From Rosa chinensis (taxonomy: Eukaryota; Streptophyta; Magnoliopsida; Rosales; Rosaceae), in contig NC_037091.1 of the NCBI RefSeq assembly GCF_002994745.2, positions 57,459,612 to 57,523,611 of the forward strand: a stretch of DNA of 64,000 nucleotides, given 5' to 3'. Below are positions 36,029-47,601 of this stretch, in pieces (positions within the stretch are counted from its first letter, which is position 1; the number at the start of each line of letters is the position of its first letter). The position numbers and the translations under genes are program-made. The notes beneath the pieces were generated by a model. The model was given only the letters and a program-made list of their open reading frames with translations. It was not told where the DNA came from and did not search any database.

Positions 36029-39000
36029 TCATCTTCCACTAAACAAGCCACTAAAAACTTGACTGTTACCGCCAAGTGATGCTTCCCACTCAGTAGAGGT
36101 TGTCACTATATGTGAGAGCAGCACAACAATCTCTCTCATTTCTGGCCTTCCCACTGCTTCTTCACTCAAACACCACTCTGATATTTCTGCCATCTGCAAC
36201 ACTCATGAAATTTCACATCTATATCAGAGACTGATAGCTCAAAGGTAATCTATAATACCCTTTCTGATTGAATGTTTAAAATTATATATAAAATTGAAGA
36301 TAAACCCTGAACTGCAGACGAATATGTGTATATGAAATCAGAGACCTTGAATATCTCTTCTATAGGATAGTTGCCCTGGAGACTAGGGTCTGTGACAGCC
36401 TCCAAAGCTAAGTCTGGTTCACCATCTTGGAACACCTTTTTTATCTGGCAATATGAAAGAAATCAAATTCAGATTTGCAGATAGTGAGCAACAAAGTACA
36501 AAATAGATACTTTGTTTACAATTTTGCATCCAGGTTCACGTTTAATGTTGTCTGATTTGAAAAAAGAAAAAAAGAAAAAAACACTATGTTAATGGTTTGA
36601 GTGATGGGAATTTTTACATCAGGGGTTAGGGGTTTTGAGGTTTGGAAGTTTGGCACTGGTTTCATTGTTTGAGGATTTAAGATTTAAGATTTGGGGTTTT
36701 TGTGGTTTTTGGAGTCTGGGACATTGTTCCAGTTTGGTATTTAATAGGTGAACCTTATATTTTACTTGGATTTCTGTTTTGTTGACGATTCAGTTGAAAC
36801 TTACTACTGTAATCAAAGATTTCATCTTTGCAGGCTCCCGGTTGTCACGGAACAGTGCAAGTTGCCCTGTAATCAGTTCTCCAAGTACCACTCCAAATGC
36901 AAATACATCAGTCTTGTGAGTCACCTGGAGCTCCTGCACAGATCTTTCACAATAACATATAAAGTAAGCTGTATGTACTATGTACTTATTAACTGCTCTA
37001 GCATCATTTGCTAGTAGCATAAAGTTATAAACCAAAGACAGTAAACTTACTCTGGAGGGAGATAGCCCGGTGTTCCAACGAGTCTTGTGGCTATAATATC
37101 TTCTTCATTGGTTCTGCCAACAAGCTTTGCCAAACCAAAATCTGCTACCTAAGGATATGCAAATTAAGCTAAAAACTAAAGTACTAACCATATATTGTAA
37201 GAAAGTATAATAGATTGTTGGATTAAAGCATATTGTCTACAAGGTAAACTTTGAATCTAGATAACTTAGTCAGGCTGACAATAGCGAAGGACTAGAACAT
37301 GTTAATGAAGTCATGGGTTTGGTACCTTTGCTCTGAGACCCTCATCAAGTAGAATGTTACTTGTCTTTATATCACGGTGCACATATCGAGCTTTTGTGTG
37401 GTCATGAATGTATTCAATACCTTTTGCAGTATCCAGTGCAATTTGTGTTCTTGCAGTCCAGGAGAGAGGCTGATGACCTGATTTAATAACATTTTAGTGT
37501 TCTTTAGGAATGCATTATAGGTACTTAAGGATCTCAGCATTTACTTAAGTTAAGCAATGTATCTGTCTGTGCGCAGTGGTGCGATTTGAATACCTTTAAG
37601 CAATGGATCATGAAGATGTTCGCTCAATGATCCATTCTGAATATACTCATAGACCAGGTAGAGGTGGTCATGGCCACTGGCGTACCCTAAAAGCTCAACC
37701 TAAAACAAAGATTTTGCAAGTGAATGTATGGAGTCCTACCATGTAAGTGGCCATTTATAAAGAAATGACTGCTCACCACATTAATGTGATGGATCTTGCA
37801 TAAGACCTTTAGCTCTGCAAAGAATTCTTTGCACATGTTTGATCTCATCTTCTTTATGGCGACCTCCTGAAAGTTGAAGCAGCTTTTATCTTCTGAAACC
37901 TAGTGTAAGAAGATACGTACAGCATAGTTTTGTGGCTTTGTTTGGTGGAAATATAGAAAACTAGTGGGGTTCTGCCATACCTTTTCCCCTAGTACTCCGA
38001 AGTATACTTTACCATATCCACCCTCTCCAATGATCTTACTTTCATCAAAATAACCGGTAGCCTCTTCTATCTCCTCGAGAGAAAATACTACCGGTCCGTC
38101 TGATTCAAAAACTGTTGCATCTGTAAATCAACAATGTAGATTTACTTCAATGAGCAAGTTTTCCATGTTTATATTTCCAGCATATTTTTGGTCCAACATG
38201 CATAAATGAGTACTTATCAGTGGGTTGTAGTTTTATCTGACCTTCCATGTATTGCTGATGAAGTAATTGATTATGCAACGAAAAAGATTTATTGGCAGAC
38301 AAAGTTTTGGATACAACTTTTGGAGCTTCCATATTTTCTTTGGCTGCAGCTTTTCTCCTAAATAGCAGGAGGATGAATGTGCTTAGTGAAAGCAATGTCA
38401 CAACTGATAGTATGCCAACCAATATTGCCCACTTGTGTCTGCTTCCTGATGAAAAAAAACAAGGACCATCAAGCTCCTACAGAAAATCATCTGTGAATTT
38501 CAGAAATTCCTGTGTAAATATACATACATGTTATTGATTTTTTCCGTATCTGCTGCTTTTCTATTGTCAGATTTCAGCTCTGACTATTGATATATAGGAT
38601 TTAACTGGAGAAATGTTGGGTCTATGTAACCCAATTCTTTCTAGGATTATGATCGCAAACTACACGTTTGCCATCTTAAAACAAATGTAAAAACTTATAA
38701 ATTATCAGTGGTAGAAGATTGAAAAGATACAAAATGAAAATTGCTGACCAACAAATTCATGATACACCAGCATGCAACAAATAACATCTCTATATCGGGC
38801 TGAATCACAAAGCAAAAGTGAATTTTTCTATCTTTTGAAACTCTGAACGGAGAGACTCTAGACCATTAATTCAGATAAATATGAGTCAATGGATCTCAAA
38901 TAAAGCTCACCTGGCTTTTTAAGTCCATTCTTTTCCGAGGGCACAAACAACACCCAACCGGGTTGTATGTATGACGGGTTCTCAACCTGATTCTTGTTCA

Positions 39001-39550
39001 TGCTTTCTATGTTTTCTATCTTGGCAGACAGCAGAGTGGCAATATCTGTCAGTGTATCTTTGTCCTGAACTGTGTATGTTACCACAATCTGAGAATCACT
39101 ATCTACACACCCACAAGGAAGATGAATGGGAAAATCAGCTCCTATTGTAAAGTTGTGCTTTCGTTCTTCTATGACAGATAAAACTTGCCCACTGTAGATA
39201 TTATTCGAAACATCATCAAATGTGTCTGACGGTTTCACTTTGTAGATTGTATCATAGAAATATCCAGTAGTGTTGAATATGCTTTTGCAAGAACAAGGTA
39301 CACTTATGAGATGATCGTCTTTATTGTGATACTTTATAGGATTGACTTGAGATGGATTGACAGAGTAAAAAGAGGCGATTTCTTCTTTCTGAAAACCGCT
39401 GTTGATGTGGTATAGTGAGGCATTACACCTCGCGATTGTTGCAGCAGAGCATTGGAAAGGGACTATGTCAGAAGTTTGGACAGATACAGCAAAGGAAAAG
39501 GCCAGAAATACGGTGAGGATCAGACAATGAAGGAGATCAACCGACGCCAT
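36029..39550 (-). CDS. LysM receptor-like kinase (LYK3/CERK1 type)
   Basis: Ten exons join in frame on the minus strand: 39550-38911, 38445-38242, 38120-37981, 37866-37777, 37699-37594, 37477-37326, 37148-37051, 36943-36805, 36444-36346, 36193-36029, giving 610 aa. Residues 1-26 are a signal peptide; the ectodomain (27-217) has LysM modules joined by CXC motifs (CSC, CGC). A transmembrane helix lies at about 219-240. The kinase has an intact glycine loop GEGGYG (313-318), Lys333, HRD with Asp429, DFG at 447 and GTPGYLPPE, so it should be active. The family senses chitin or lipo-chitooligosaccharides at the plasma membrane. The gene structure and kinase text are closest to LYK3 (At1g51940) as I remember it. 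The ligand is unknown. Exon 8 begins after an unusual GAAAG acceptor, chosen because the nearby GTGCAG acceptor breaks the frame. Confidence 0.93.
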
Positions 39551-41693
39551 GGTTGTGCTGTATGGGACTTCTCTCTATGCAGGAAAGAAAGAACAGAAAT
39601 GTAAGAGACTGTCAAGCCATACCCTTCTAATTTGTCATTTGCTCCAATTAATGGGCAATGGAGACAATTGGTTACAACGTCATTTTCTTTTTTTATTTGT
39701 TAACTGCCTAGTTTTCTCATAGGTTTATAATAGAGTTGAATTTATATATGAAGCTCTATACAGGTAAGTTTATGAGACCTTTTGTAAGCATCGACGATAA
39801 TCTACATGTACAACTTACTGGTCATTGTCATATTTTTGTCCGTGGCTTTATCTGGGGCCTTTCATGGTTTCAGGAATGCCAGATCATTCAATTCATCTGT
39901 AGTGTTCGTAACTCGTTACTACTTTAGTACTTTATGCTTTTGCACACCAGCTGTTCAATGCAATATATATTTAAACATTACCAATTTTAAATGTAATTGC
40001 AGAAATGAATAAGATCAAGTATGAGCACAAGGTGAGGGTTTCGTTCTTTCGTTATTTACTGCATTACGGCCAATATGGAGTGAAACTTGATATTATGGAG
40101 TAGGCATACCTCATGCACAGTTACGAGAGCTTTGTTTTGACCGTTTGTAGAGCATGGTTGGCTGTTTTGAGCTTGTTTCTTTAGTCCTTCAATTGATGGC
40201 CGGCTGTTCTTTGGTCTGGAACCGAATATTTTAATCTTTCTTCTCAATCAGATATATCCAAAATTTGTTTTTCTTTCATCACTAATGAGATTCACACCTT
40301 CAAGAAATATGCCTTCACAGTCTGCTGAGAGCTATCACACTCCTGTTCTTCTCTATTACTTCTTATTCTTTAGGGAGGCATAAAACTTTTGCATATTTTC
40401 TCTGCATGAATAGGATGCTCCTCATATTCTTCTGCCAAGAATTGGTTTGTCTTTATTAGAAGTGATTAATGTCATACCGCCGTCTTTTATTAAGGAAAAG
40501 AAAGAAGAAAAATTGAAGGTGTGTCCTCAGATTACACCGAAGAGCTACAGATAACATTAAACAGGAGTTAATTAACATCATGAAATCAGACCGAGAAGTT
40601 AGTTTTCGATATATACGTTATGGTTTGTGGTTTCCATGCCGGCCAAGAAGCATATTTTAGGAGTTGAGACTAGAAGTCAGAGGTATATAAGACTTTGCGA
40701 TAAAGCCGGTTAGCACTTAGCCCTATTGCTGTAGCAAGTTAACGACTAAACTAGTGATTGCAATGGAAAGCTACTTGTTTGGACTTTAATTGGAGCATAG
40801 TCCGATATACTAATTCGCAGGTCTTGAAAGCTTTGATTCTACAATGCCTAGTTTTCTAATTGGAGTGGCATTATCATGGAAAGTTACTGTGTAAAGTACT
40901 CTCATTTTATGAACTGTTAATAATACTTGCCTAACGTAAAGGTTTTACTGAGCCCTATTGACCATGGCCGGCCTCTCCAACTTAATGAGAAAAATGAATA
41001 GAGACTTCATATGGATAACAATAATGATCGTGAAGTATGTTTGCTGAGTATATGGGAAAGCTAGTAGCTAGGTAGTGTGACATCCTCGGAGGAGAGATCT
41101 ACTGTACTCAAGTAAGCATGTTAACCCAAAAGCAACTTGGAGCTACCATTCTTGGATGAGACTTTCAGTTGTTACAAATGATACCGGAGCACGTCCCTAT
41201 CTCAGAGTCGAGTGGCATGGAGATGAATCGCTACATCTCACATAGGAGAAGCTCATCCGGTATTGCCCACTGCTACTGGCCACCTTCACCTTCTCCCACC
41301 TAAACAGAAATGCTACCATATGACAGTGTCTGCAAAGACCGCAATATAGAGCAGTTGGGTAGTGCTTTAACCGTATAACCGCGTACCATTTCTATTTTCT
41401 AAAAGGCCTTGTACCAAAGTCCGTATGTTTCTTTATCGCTATGGGTTAATGACTTAATGTCCATGATTTAGTATTCAAATCTTTTTAATTTTTCTGTACG
41501 AAAGCAAAGTAGCAAACTCATACATATTACAATACCAACCAAATGTTCCACGTAAGACCCAAGTTTAGGACCTTTGCTCACAAATAATGTCACGGGGAAG
41601 TTTTTTCTGTTCTTTTTTGAAAGAACTGTATGTAAGGGTGATTTTTTATTTTTTTTATTTTGGGATTTAAAATAGCAAATACCTTAAGTATGT
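39551..41693. other. Intergenic DNA, no gene seen
   Basis: Promoter side of the LysM kinase and DNA before the first peroxidase. A short minus-strand frame at 40056-40247 is not recognisable. Nothing else supported. Confidence 0.5.
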
Positions 41694-41971
41694 AGTCATG
41701 ATGGCTGGTGGCCCTTACTTCTCTCTGTGTCCAAAGAAGGCAACTATAGATGCATTCCACAAATTAGAATTTCACCACAGATCTCTAAATTTGAGTTTAA
41801 AAATAGAAAAATAGCCTGACAAATTTAGGAAAACCCTTTTTTTTTTCTTTTTTCTTTTTTTTTGAATGGAGGAAAATTACCAATCTTTCTGTAACCAAAA
41901 ACTAGAAAGAAATAAAAATTTTGGCAACCGAATTCTGCAGTTCCATTCTTCACTATAAAAGGTGATGTGCG

Positions 41972-41978
41972 TATAAAA
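41972..41978 (+). promoter_or_regulatory. TATA box of peroxidase 1
   Basis: TATAAAA in GTATAAAAGAACCCC, 91 bases before the ATG. The same TATAAAAGAACCCC context occurs before peroxidase 2. Confidence 0.7.
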
Positions 41979-42062
41979 GAACCCCACTCAATGTCTTAAA
42001 TTGTGACATTGCAAGAAGAAAAGCAGTTGTCATCAATCAAGATATTGAGTATTGACTTAGAG

Positions 42063-43353
42063 ATGAGTCGTCGTCTAATTGCCGCAACTATCCTCACATT
42101 CACCTTGTTCACCATCGTCATCCTTCCCTCCGCGGCCCAGGAACCAGGCGAGGGACCGGTGAAAGTAGACGGAGGGCACGGCTTGCATGTCGGGTTTTAC
42201 GCTAAGAGTTGCCCGAATGTTGAGGACATTGTAGCTGATGTTGTAAAACGTGTTCAGCAGAATGATCCCAAGCTTCCTCCTGCCCTCATCCGCCTCTTTT
42301 TCCATGATTGTTTTGTCAAGGTGAGCATTGCATTTGAAAATGTTGAATGAAAATGTTACTATATGCGTTGGTTAAATTTATAACTTTTCTCCCACAACAT
42401 ATGCATATAATTAAACCCATTATTATTGAGAAATTACGTGGTAATATAGTCGTGTTGCTTTAGAAAAATCATTCAAATTAGGAGGGTCATATGAGACCCG
42501 CACTCACTTATGGGTCTAAATGCTGGCCGTGTGCATAACACTTCATGTGTACGTGCAACAGGGTTGTGATGCCTCAATCCTGTTGGACACCACAGCATCT
42601 GGCAGCAACCTTGTAGAGAAAACATCAACAGCCAATGGTGAAACACTCAGAGGTCTTGAGGTCATTGATGAGATCAAGGCCGAGCTCGAGAAGCAATGCC
42701 CACAAACTGTATCCTGCGCTGACATATTAGCATATGCTGCTCGGGAAGCCGTTGTACTTGCCGGCCTACCACGTCACAATGTCCCCGCCGGTCGCCGTGA
42801 CAGTAGGACTTCACGTTCTGACGATGCCGATGAAAACCTCCCTACAGCAAGAACGCCTCTGAATGACCTAATACACATTTTCGCCAGGAGAAATTTCACA
42901 GTAGAAGAAATGGTTGTCTTGTCCGGTGCACACTCCATTGGCGAAGCACAATGTAAGCAAGTTACAGACAGACTATACACGTTTAGCCCAGTTGTGCCCA
43001 GAGACCCTGCCCTAGACCCAGCCTTTGCTAATGAGCTAGCAGGAAAGTGCCCAGCAGAGCAGCCTCCGGGCCAAGCATTACAATTTAAGGTGGACTTTGA
43101 TACCACAACACCACTTGTCCTCGACAATAATTACTATTTGAACCTGCAGAAAGGGAGAGGCTTGCTTCAATCGGATCAGGTACTGGCTATTGATCCCGGC
43201 ACCAGACCATTTGTGGACCAAATGGCTGCTAGCAATGAAGCTTGGACTAAACGATTTTTAAAGGCCATGATCAAGATGGGGAGAGTAAATGTTCTCACCA
43301 AAACTGAAGGAGAGATAAGGACAAACTGTCGGGCGGTAAATCCTGCTCAATAG
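42063..43353 (+). CDS. Class III peroxidase 1 (tandem pair)
   Basis: Two exons (42063-42320, 42562-43353) join in frame, giving 349 aa. Residues 1-26 are a signal peptide, so the enzyme is secreted to wall or vacuole, where it oxidises phenolics with hydrogen peroxide. The distal haem-site His81 (RLFFHDCF), proximal haem ligand His210 (LSGAHSIG), and eight cysteines expected for four disulfides are present (SCP, HDC, GCD, QCP, SCAD, AQC, GKC, NCR). Only the first of the usual three introns exists; the later two are lost. The ATG at 42063 directly precedes the signal peptide. The ends AVNPAQ extend a little past peroxidase 2. It is the upstream member of a tandem pair with a duplicated promoter. 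Confidence 0.95.
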
Positions 43354-44569
43354 ATCTTGATCGGTTGTTCCTGCGCAAAGCTTGAAGTAACAATTACTGT
43401 GATTTTGATTTGCTAAATGATTTTTTGATTGGTTTAATATATACTAGACTCCAAACACACCCTATGGGTGTGGATAATTACATGAGAAGTTATTCCATAG
43501 AATGTGGAGAAAATTGCTGCAAATATTTTGTTTTTTATTTTTAATTTTTTTTTAATTTTCTTTTGTTTTTCTTTTATTTGTGAATTGACCATTTTGTCTT
43601 TCTCAAATATTTGAGTTCAAATGTTTTTTAATATTTGAGGGATATTTTGATAAAAAAATTCAGTTTTGGAGAGTAAGCTCTCTTTTCTTAATAATAGTAT
43701 AGATACTAACATGAGCCCACACACTGTGTGAGGGAAGTTTAAAAAAAAAAAATTCAAAAAGTGTGGAGAGTAGTTAAAACTTGAAAGTAGTGTTCTAAGT
43801 TTCATTCCATTTTTATTTTATTTTATTATTTTGGTATCCTTATTGATTATTTTTGTTTTAAAGCATTTTAATATTTGAGTTCCAAATTGACTTTAGTATC
43901 CGTATTGATTATTTTTGTTTTAAAGCATTTTAATATTTGAGAGGTAAATTGGTAAAAAAAAAATATCAGTTATGGAGAGCAAACTCTCCTTAATAGATGA
44001 GAAATTTTGATAGATAACTTATTTTATTTAAGTGGAACTTTATCTCTATTATGGGATTTATGGCCAATACCAGAAGATCAGCTTTTTAGTGAAGCTTTTG
44101 ACACCAAAGTCTACGCTTCCTTTCATAGGAACTAGCATTATACCCGTCCAATGCCTGGAGTAATAACAAAAACCTTGATACGTTTTGGTCTCAAATTTCA
44201 GCCACTAAAAAAAGAATAAAAGTTAAGAAACTACCTGCAACAATTTATGGATTGAAATTGTGTTTCTAACCCACTCTTTTCTTCTTTTATGATATTTTTT
44301 TATTTGATTTTGATATTATACCATAATGACATTTTAGATGTATTTATTTTATTCAAAAGGCATATATGTCAGTTTAAATTTTGGCGAAGCCTTTGACACC
44401 AAAAGAATGGCTTCCATTTGTAGTAGTAGATATAGAGATATGAGAAATTTTGATATATAACATATTTTAAGCCTTACAATAGACTTTTATCCATACCCCT
44501 AATTATAATTCTAGGTAACCCACCTTCCCAATCCTATTTTTACGCATCTTTCTTAATTTCCACATCTAG
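43354..44569. other. Intergenic DNA with short tandem duplications
   Basis: AT-rich DNA. A 62-bp unit (TATTGATTATTTTTGTTTTA and following) is tandemly doubled at 43841-43902 and 43903-43964. No gene recognised. Confidence 0.65.
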
Positions 44570-44577
44570 GCAAGCAT

Positions 44578-44772
44578 GAGAAATTCTTAGGTAGGGGCTG
44601 CCATGTGGTAGGGCAGTGCGGCCCACCAATCAAAACTAAAAAAAAAAAAAATTCTTGTTCCAAAATTGTCCTCAATTTGCAAGGTAAAATACCCAAAATA
44701 CCTCCCCTGCTAAGCAGTGATTGGAGGGCCCCACTGCCCCACCACGTGGCAGCCCTACCTAAGACCTTCTCT
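44578..44772. mobile_element. hAT-type MITE, copy 1
   Basis: A 195-bp element with about 50-bp inverted repeats (left GAGAAATTCTTAGGTAGGGG, right ending CCTACCTAAGACCTTCTCT) including CTGCCAYGTGG. It is flanked by a perfect 8-bp direct duplication GCAAGCAT (44570-44577, 44773-44780), the hAT signature. A relative lies at 50523-50716. Confidence 0.88.
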
Positions 44773-45094
44773 GCAAGCATTGGCGGAATCACGTGAAGAC
44801 GAATGGGGGCAATGGCCCCCCGGTGAGTTTTTTGTTTTTATGAAGTAGCTTCATTTTTACCCAAGATCTATGAGGAAAAAGAGCCCTTGTAGGATCAAGT
44901 AGCAAAAACCAATTAGGAATCTTCATTTAATAATCCTTCTATGGCAAAGAACTACCAAAACCCTAGGTATATATACCAGGTTTCAAGGGAATGCAACACA
45001 CAACCTCTCAATCAACTAATTATACAGATTACCCAAGACCTTCAACCTAGTTGAAACTAGTGACCCTAGGGTTACACCCCAGCAAACCAACAAA

Positions 45095-45245
45095 GCTAAA
45101 GTCACGCTTTAGAGTCATCTGAATCTTTCCGCTAGAGCAGATGGTGAGGATGACGTCGGAATTGGAGTGGTCGATCATAAATGATTTGAAGCATGTCGGT
45201 GGAGATCCCGTTACCAACCAGCCGCCGCAAGTTGGGGTACACTGA
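45095..45245 (-). pseudogene. PHS1 exon 1 remnant
   Basis: The minus strand matches the second half of exon 1 of the intact PHS1 gene at 47602-50156, in both DNA and protein: WLVTGSPPTCFKSFMIDHS, then NSDVILTICSSGKIQMT against intact NWISAASAAMLQLIYDHS, SSDIILTVCSSGKIM. The 5' part of the exon and all later exons are absent. Its minus-strand placement just upstream of peroxidase 2 mirrors PHS1 downstream of peroxidase 2, so it is probably what is left of a duplicated peroxidase-PHS1 block. Confidence 0.85.
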
Positions 45246-45640
45246 CTCCACAAGACCATAACAGAAGTACTAGTTAAAACCATGCTCGAAGGCAACTACC
45301 TACCTTAAGGTTCAAGGCATATATAGTTATGGTTGGTGGCCGTTACCTCTCTCTCTGTCCAAAGAAGGCAACTATTGATACATAACTGATTTGTTCCACG
45401 TACCAATCTCCAAACTTGAGTTTTAGAAGAGAACAACAGCCTAACAAATTTTTGAACGGATGAAATTCACCAACTTTCTAGAACCGGAAACGGGAAAAAA
45501 CATATTTGGCAATGGGTTAATGGTTATACTTATATCAATATAAAACCGAATTTCTTGGTTTCATTCTCTTATGTTCTTGTGAGTACCATTTCCAAAACCA
45601 AAAACAAAAATTCCAATAACCACGCTATTTGTGATGGGCA

Positions 45641-45647
45641 TATAAAA
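45641..45647 (+). promoter_or_regulatory. TATA box of peroxidase 2
   Basis: TATAAAA in CATATAAAAGAACCCC, 93 bases before the ATG; same context as in peroxidase 1. Confidence 0.7.
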
Positions 45648-45733
45648 GAACCCCGCACAATATACAAGTTGTGAGATTGCAAGAAGAAAAAAGGCAGTAG
45701 TCATCAATCAATTTATTGAGTATTGACATAGAG

Positions 45734-46961
45734 ATGGTTCGTCCTCTAATTGCCGCAACTATCCTCACCTTCACCTTGTTCGCCATCGTCATCCTTCCCT
45801 CCGAGGCCCAGGGACAAGGCAGAGGGAACGACTTACAAGTCGGGTTTTACGCTTCGGGTTGCCCCAAGGTTGAGGACATTGTTGCTGAGGTTGTGGCCCG
45901 TGTTCATGAGCAAGATCCCAAGCTCCCTCCTGCCCTTCTCCGCCTCTTTTTCCATGATTGCTTTGTCAAGGTAAGCAATTTCTGAAAAATTTACTATATG
46001 CACGATTATATATATAACTTCTCTCTCATAAATGTATAGAAAAAATATTTAAATTACGGAGACCTCACTTGTAGGTCTAAATATGCTCGATTCTATCGTA
46101 GAATTCTGCCTGTATTTGTCCTTACGTAAAAGTATATAAATATTACTCTGAAGAATGTCTAATAATTCATGTGTGCAACAGGGTTGTGATGCTTCGATCC
46201 TGTTGGACGCGACATCATCTGGTGAGCCTATAGAGAAAGCATCAACAGCTAATGGTGAAACACTTAGAGGTCTTGAGGTTGTTGATGAGATCAAGGCCCA
46301 GGTAGAGCAGGAGTGCCCCAAAACTGTATCCTGCGCCGACATATTAGCATTTGCTGCTCGGGAAGCCGTTTATCTCGCCGGCCTACCCGGTCATAATGTC
46401 CCAGCCGGTCGCCGTGACAGTAGGACTTCACGTGCTTCTGATGTCGATGTCAACCTCCCTACACCTGGAACGCCTCTGGAAGACATTATAAACATGTTCG
46501 CCAGAAGAGGCTTGACGAAAGAAGATATGGTTGTCTTGTCCGGTGCACACTCCATTGGCAAAGCACAATGCACCCAATTTACAGACAGACTATACAAGTT
46601 TACCCCAGCTGTGCCCAGAGACCCTTCCCTGAACCCAACCTATGCTGATGAGCTAGCAGGAAAGTGCCCAGCAGAGCAGCCTCCGGGGCAAGCATTACGT
46701 TTTACGGTGGAATTTGATCCCACAACACCACTTATCCTCGACAATCAGCACTATCTGAACCTGCAGAAAGGGAGAGGCTTGCTTCAATCGGATCAGCTAA
46801 TGGCTACTGATCCCGGCACTAGACCAATTGTGGACCAAATGGCTGCTAGCAATGAAGCTTGGGGTAGAAGATTTATCAAGGCCATGATCAAGATGGGAAG
46901 AATAAATGTTCTCACCAAAGATGAAGGAGTGATAAGGACAAACTGCCGGGCGTATCTCTAA
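45734..46961 (+). CDS. Class III peroxidase 2 (tandem pair)
   Basis: Two exons (45734-45970, 46182-46961) join in frame, giving 338 aa. The signal peptide (about residues 1-26) is nearly identical to that of peroxidase 1. His74 (FFHDCF), His202 (LSGAHSIG) and the eight structural cysteines are kept, so the enzyme should be active. The intron is in the same place as in peroxidase 1 and the two proteins are alike throughout; the main differences are a shorter segment after the signal peptide and fewer residues after LLDATSSG. Similarity continues upstream for about 350-400 bases, including the TATA region, so both may be expressed alike unless changed since duplication. Substrate is not predictable. 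Confidence 0.95.
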
Positions 46962-47601
46962 AATGGTTGTACAGGTGGAAGAAAAGATTCCACAAGATAT
47001 TTAGTTTTCTTTGTACATAAGGATTCTTTAAAATGGTGTAGAAGTTAAGAAATCACCTTAGAGTTATGTAAACTACAGCTATTTTTGTAAACCAGAGTTA
47101 ATTTTCAATTGTATATATATAGGTTTGCTTGTTGTAAGAAGAGGATCATTGATCACTACTCCACCTTCCTCGTACTCTATTTTTGTAAAACACTTTCATT
47201 AATTTCCTTGTCCTTGTGTAAGAAATTTCCAGCAATAAAACCTTGTCCTTGTGTAAAAATGTAGGAGTGTGTAACAGTTATTTGTTCCTGGACAAGGCTT
47301 CTACTACCAAATATTATAATTTGATTTGTTTTTCTATGGTAACTTTCTATTACGATAGAACAAAATGGTTAGACAATGTACCATTTTAGAGACAGAGCTA
47401 TAAATCCCTACTAGTCCACTTAGCTATAAAACGCTAACAAGGAACTTAACTACTCAAGTATAACATTTGAAATAAGAGAGATGGGGAACAATTCAGGATG
47501 AACATGTTATGGGATGTAGGTGGCTGAGACTAGCTCATGGCTGGGAAGTTGGAACGATAGAAGTGATGTGGACCGCCGTAGATGATACAGGTACATGACA
47601 A
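46962..47601. other. Gap between peroxidase 2 and PHS1 3' ends
   Basis: The 3' flanks of two convergent genes. AATAAA-like signals are present (for example CAGCAATAAAACC near 47230). Nothing else recognised. Confidence 0.5.

Noticed and set aside
40056..40247. 63-aa minus-strand frame upstream of the LysM kinase
   Set aside because: Could be a remnant of some gene, but no family could be named and no neighbouring exons were found.
42543..43127. Minus-strand frames within peroxidase 1 (and likewise peroxidase 2)
   Set aside because: Shadows of the plus-strand coding sequence.
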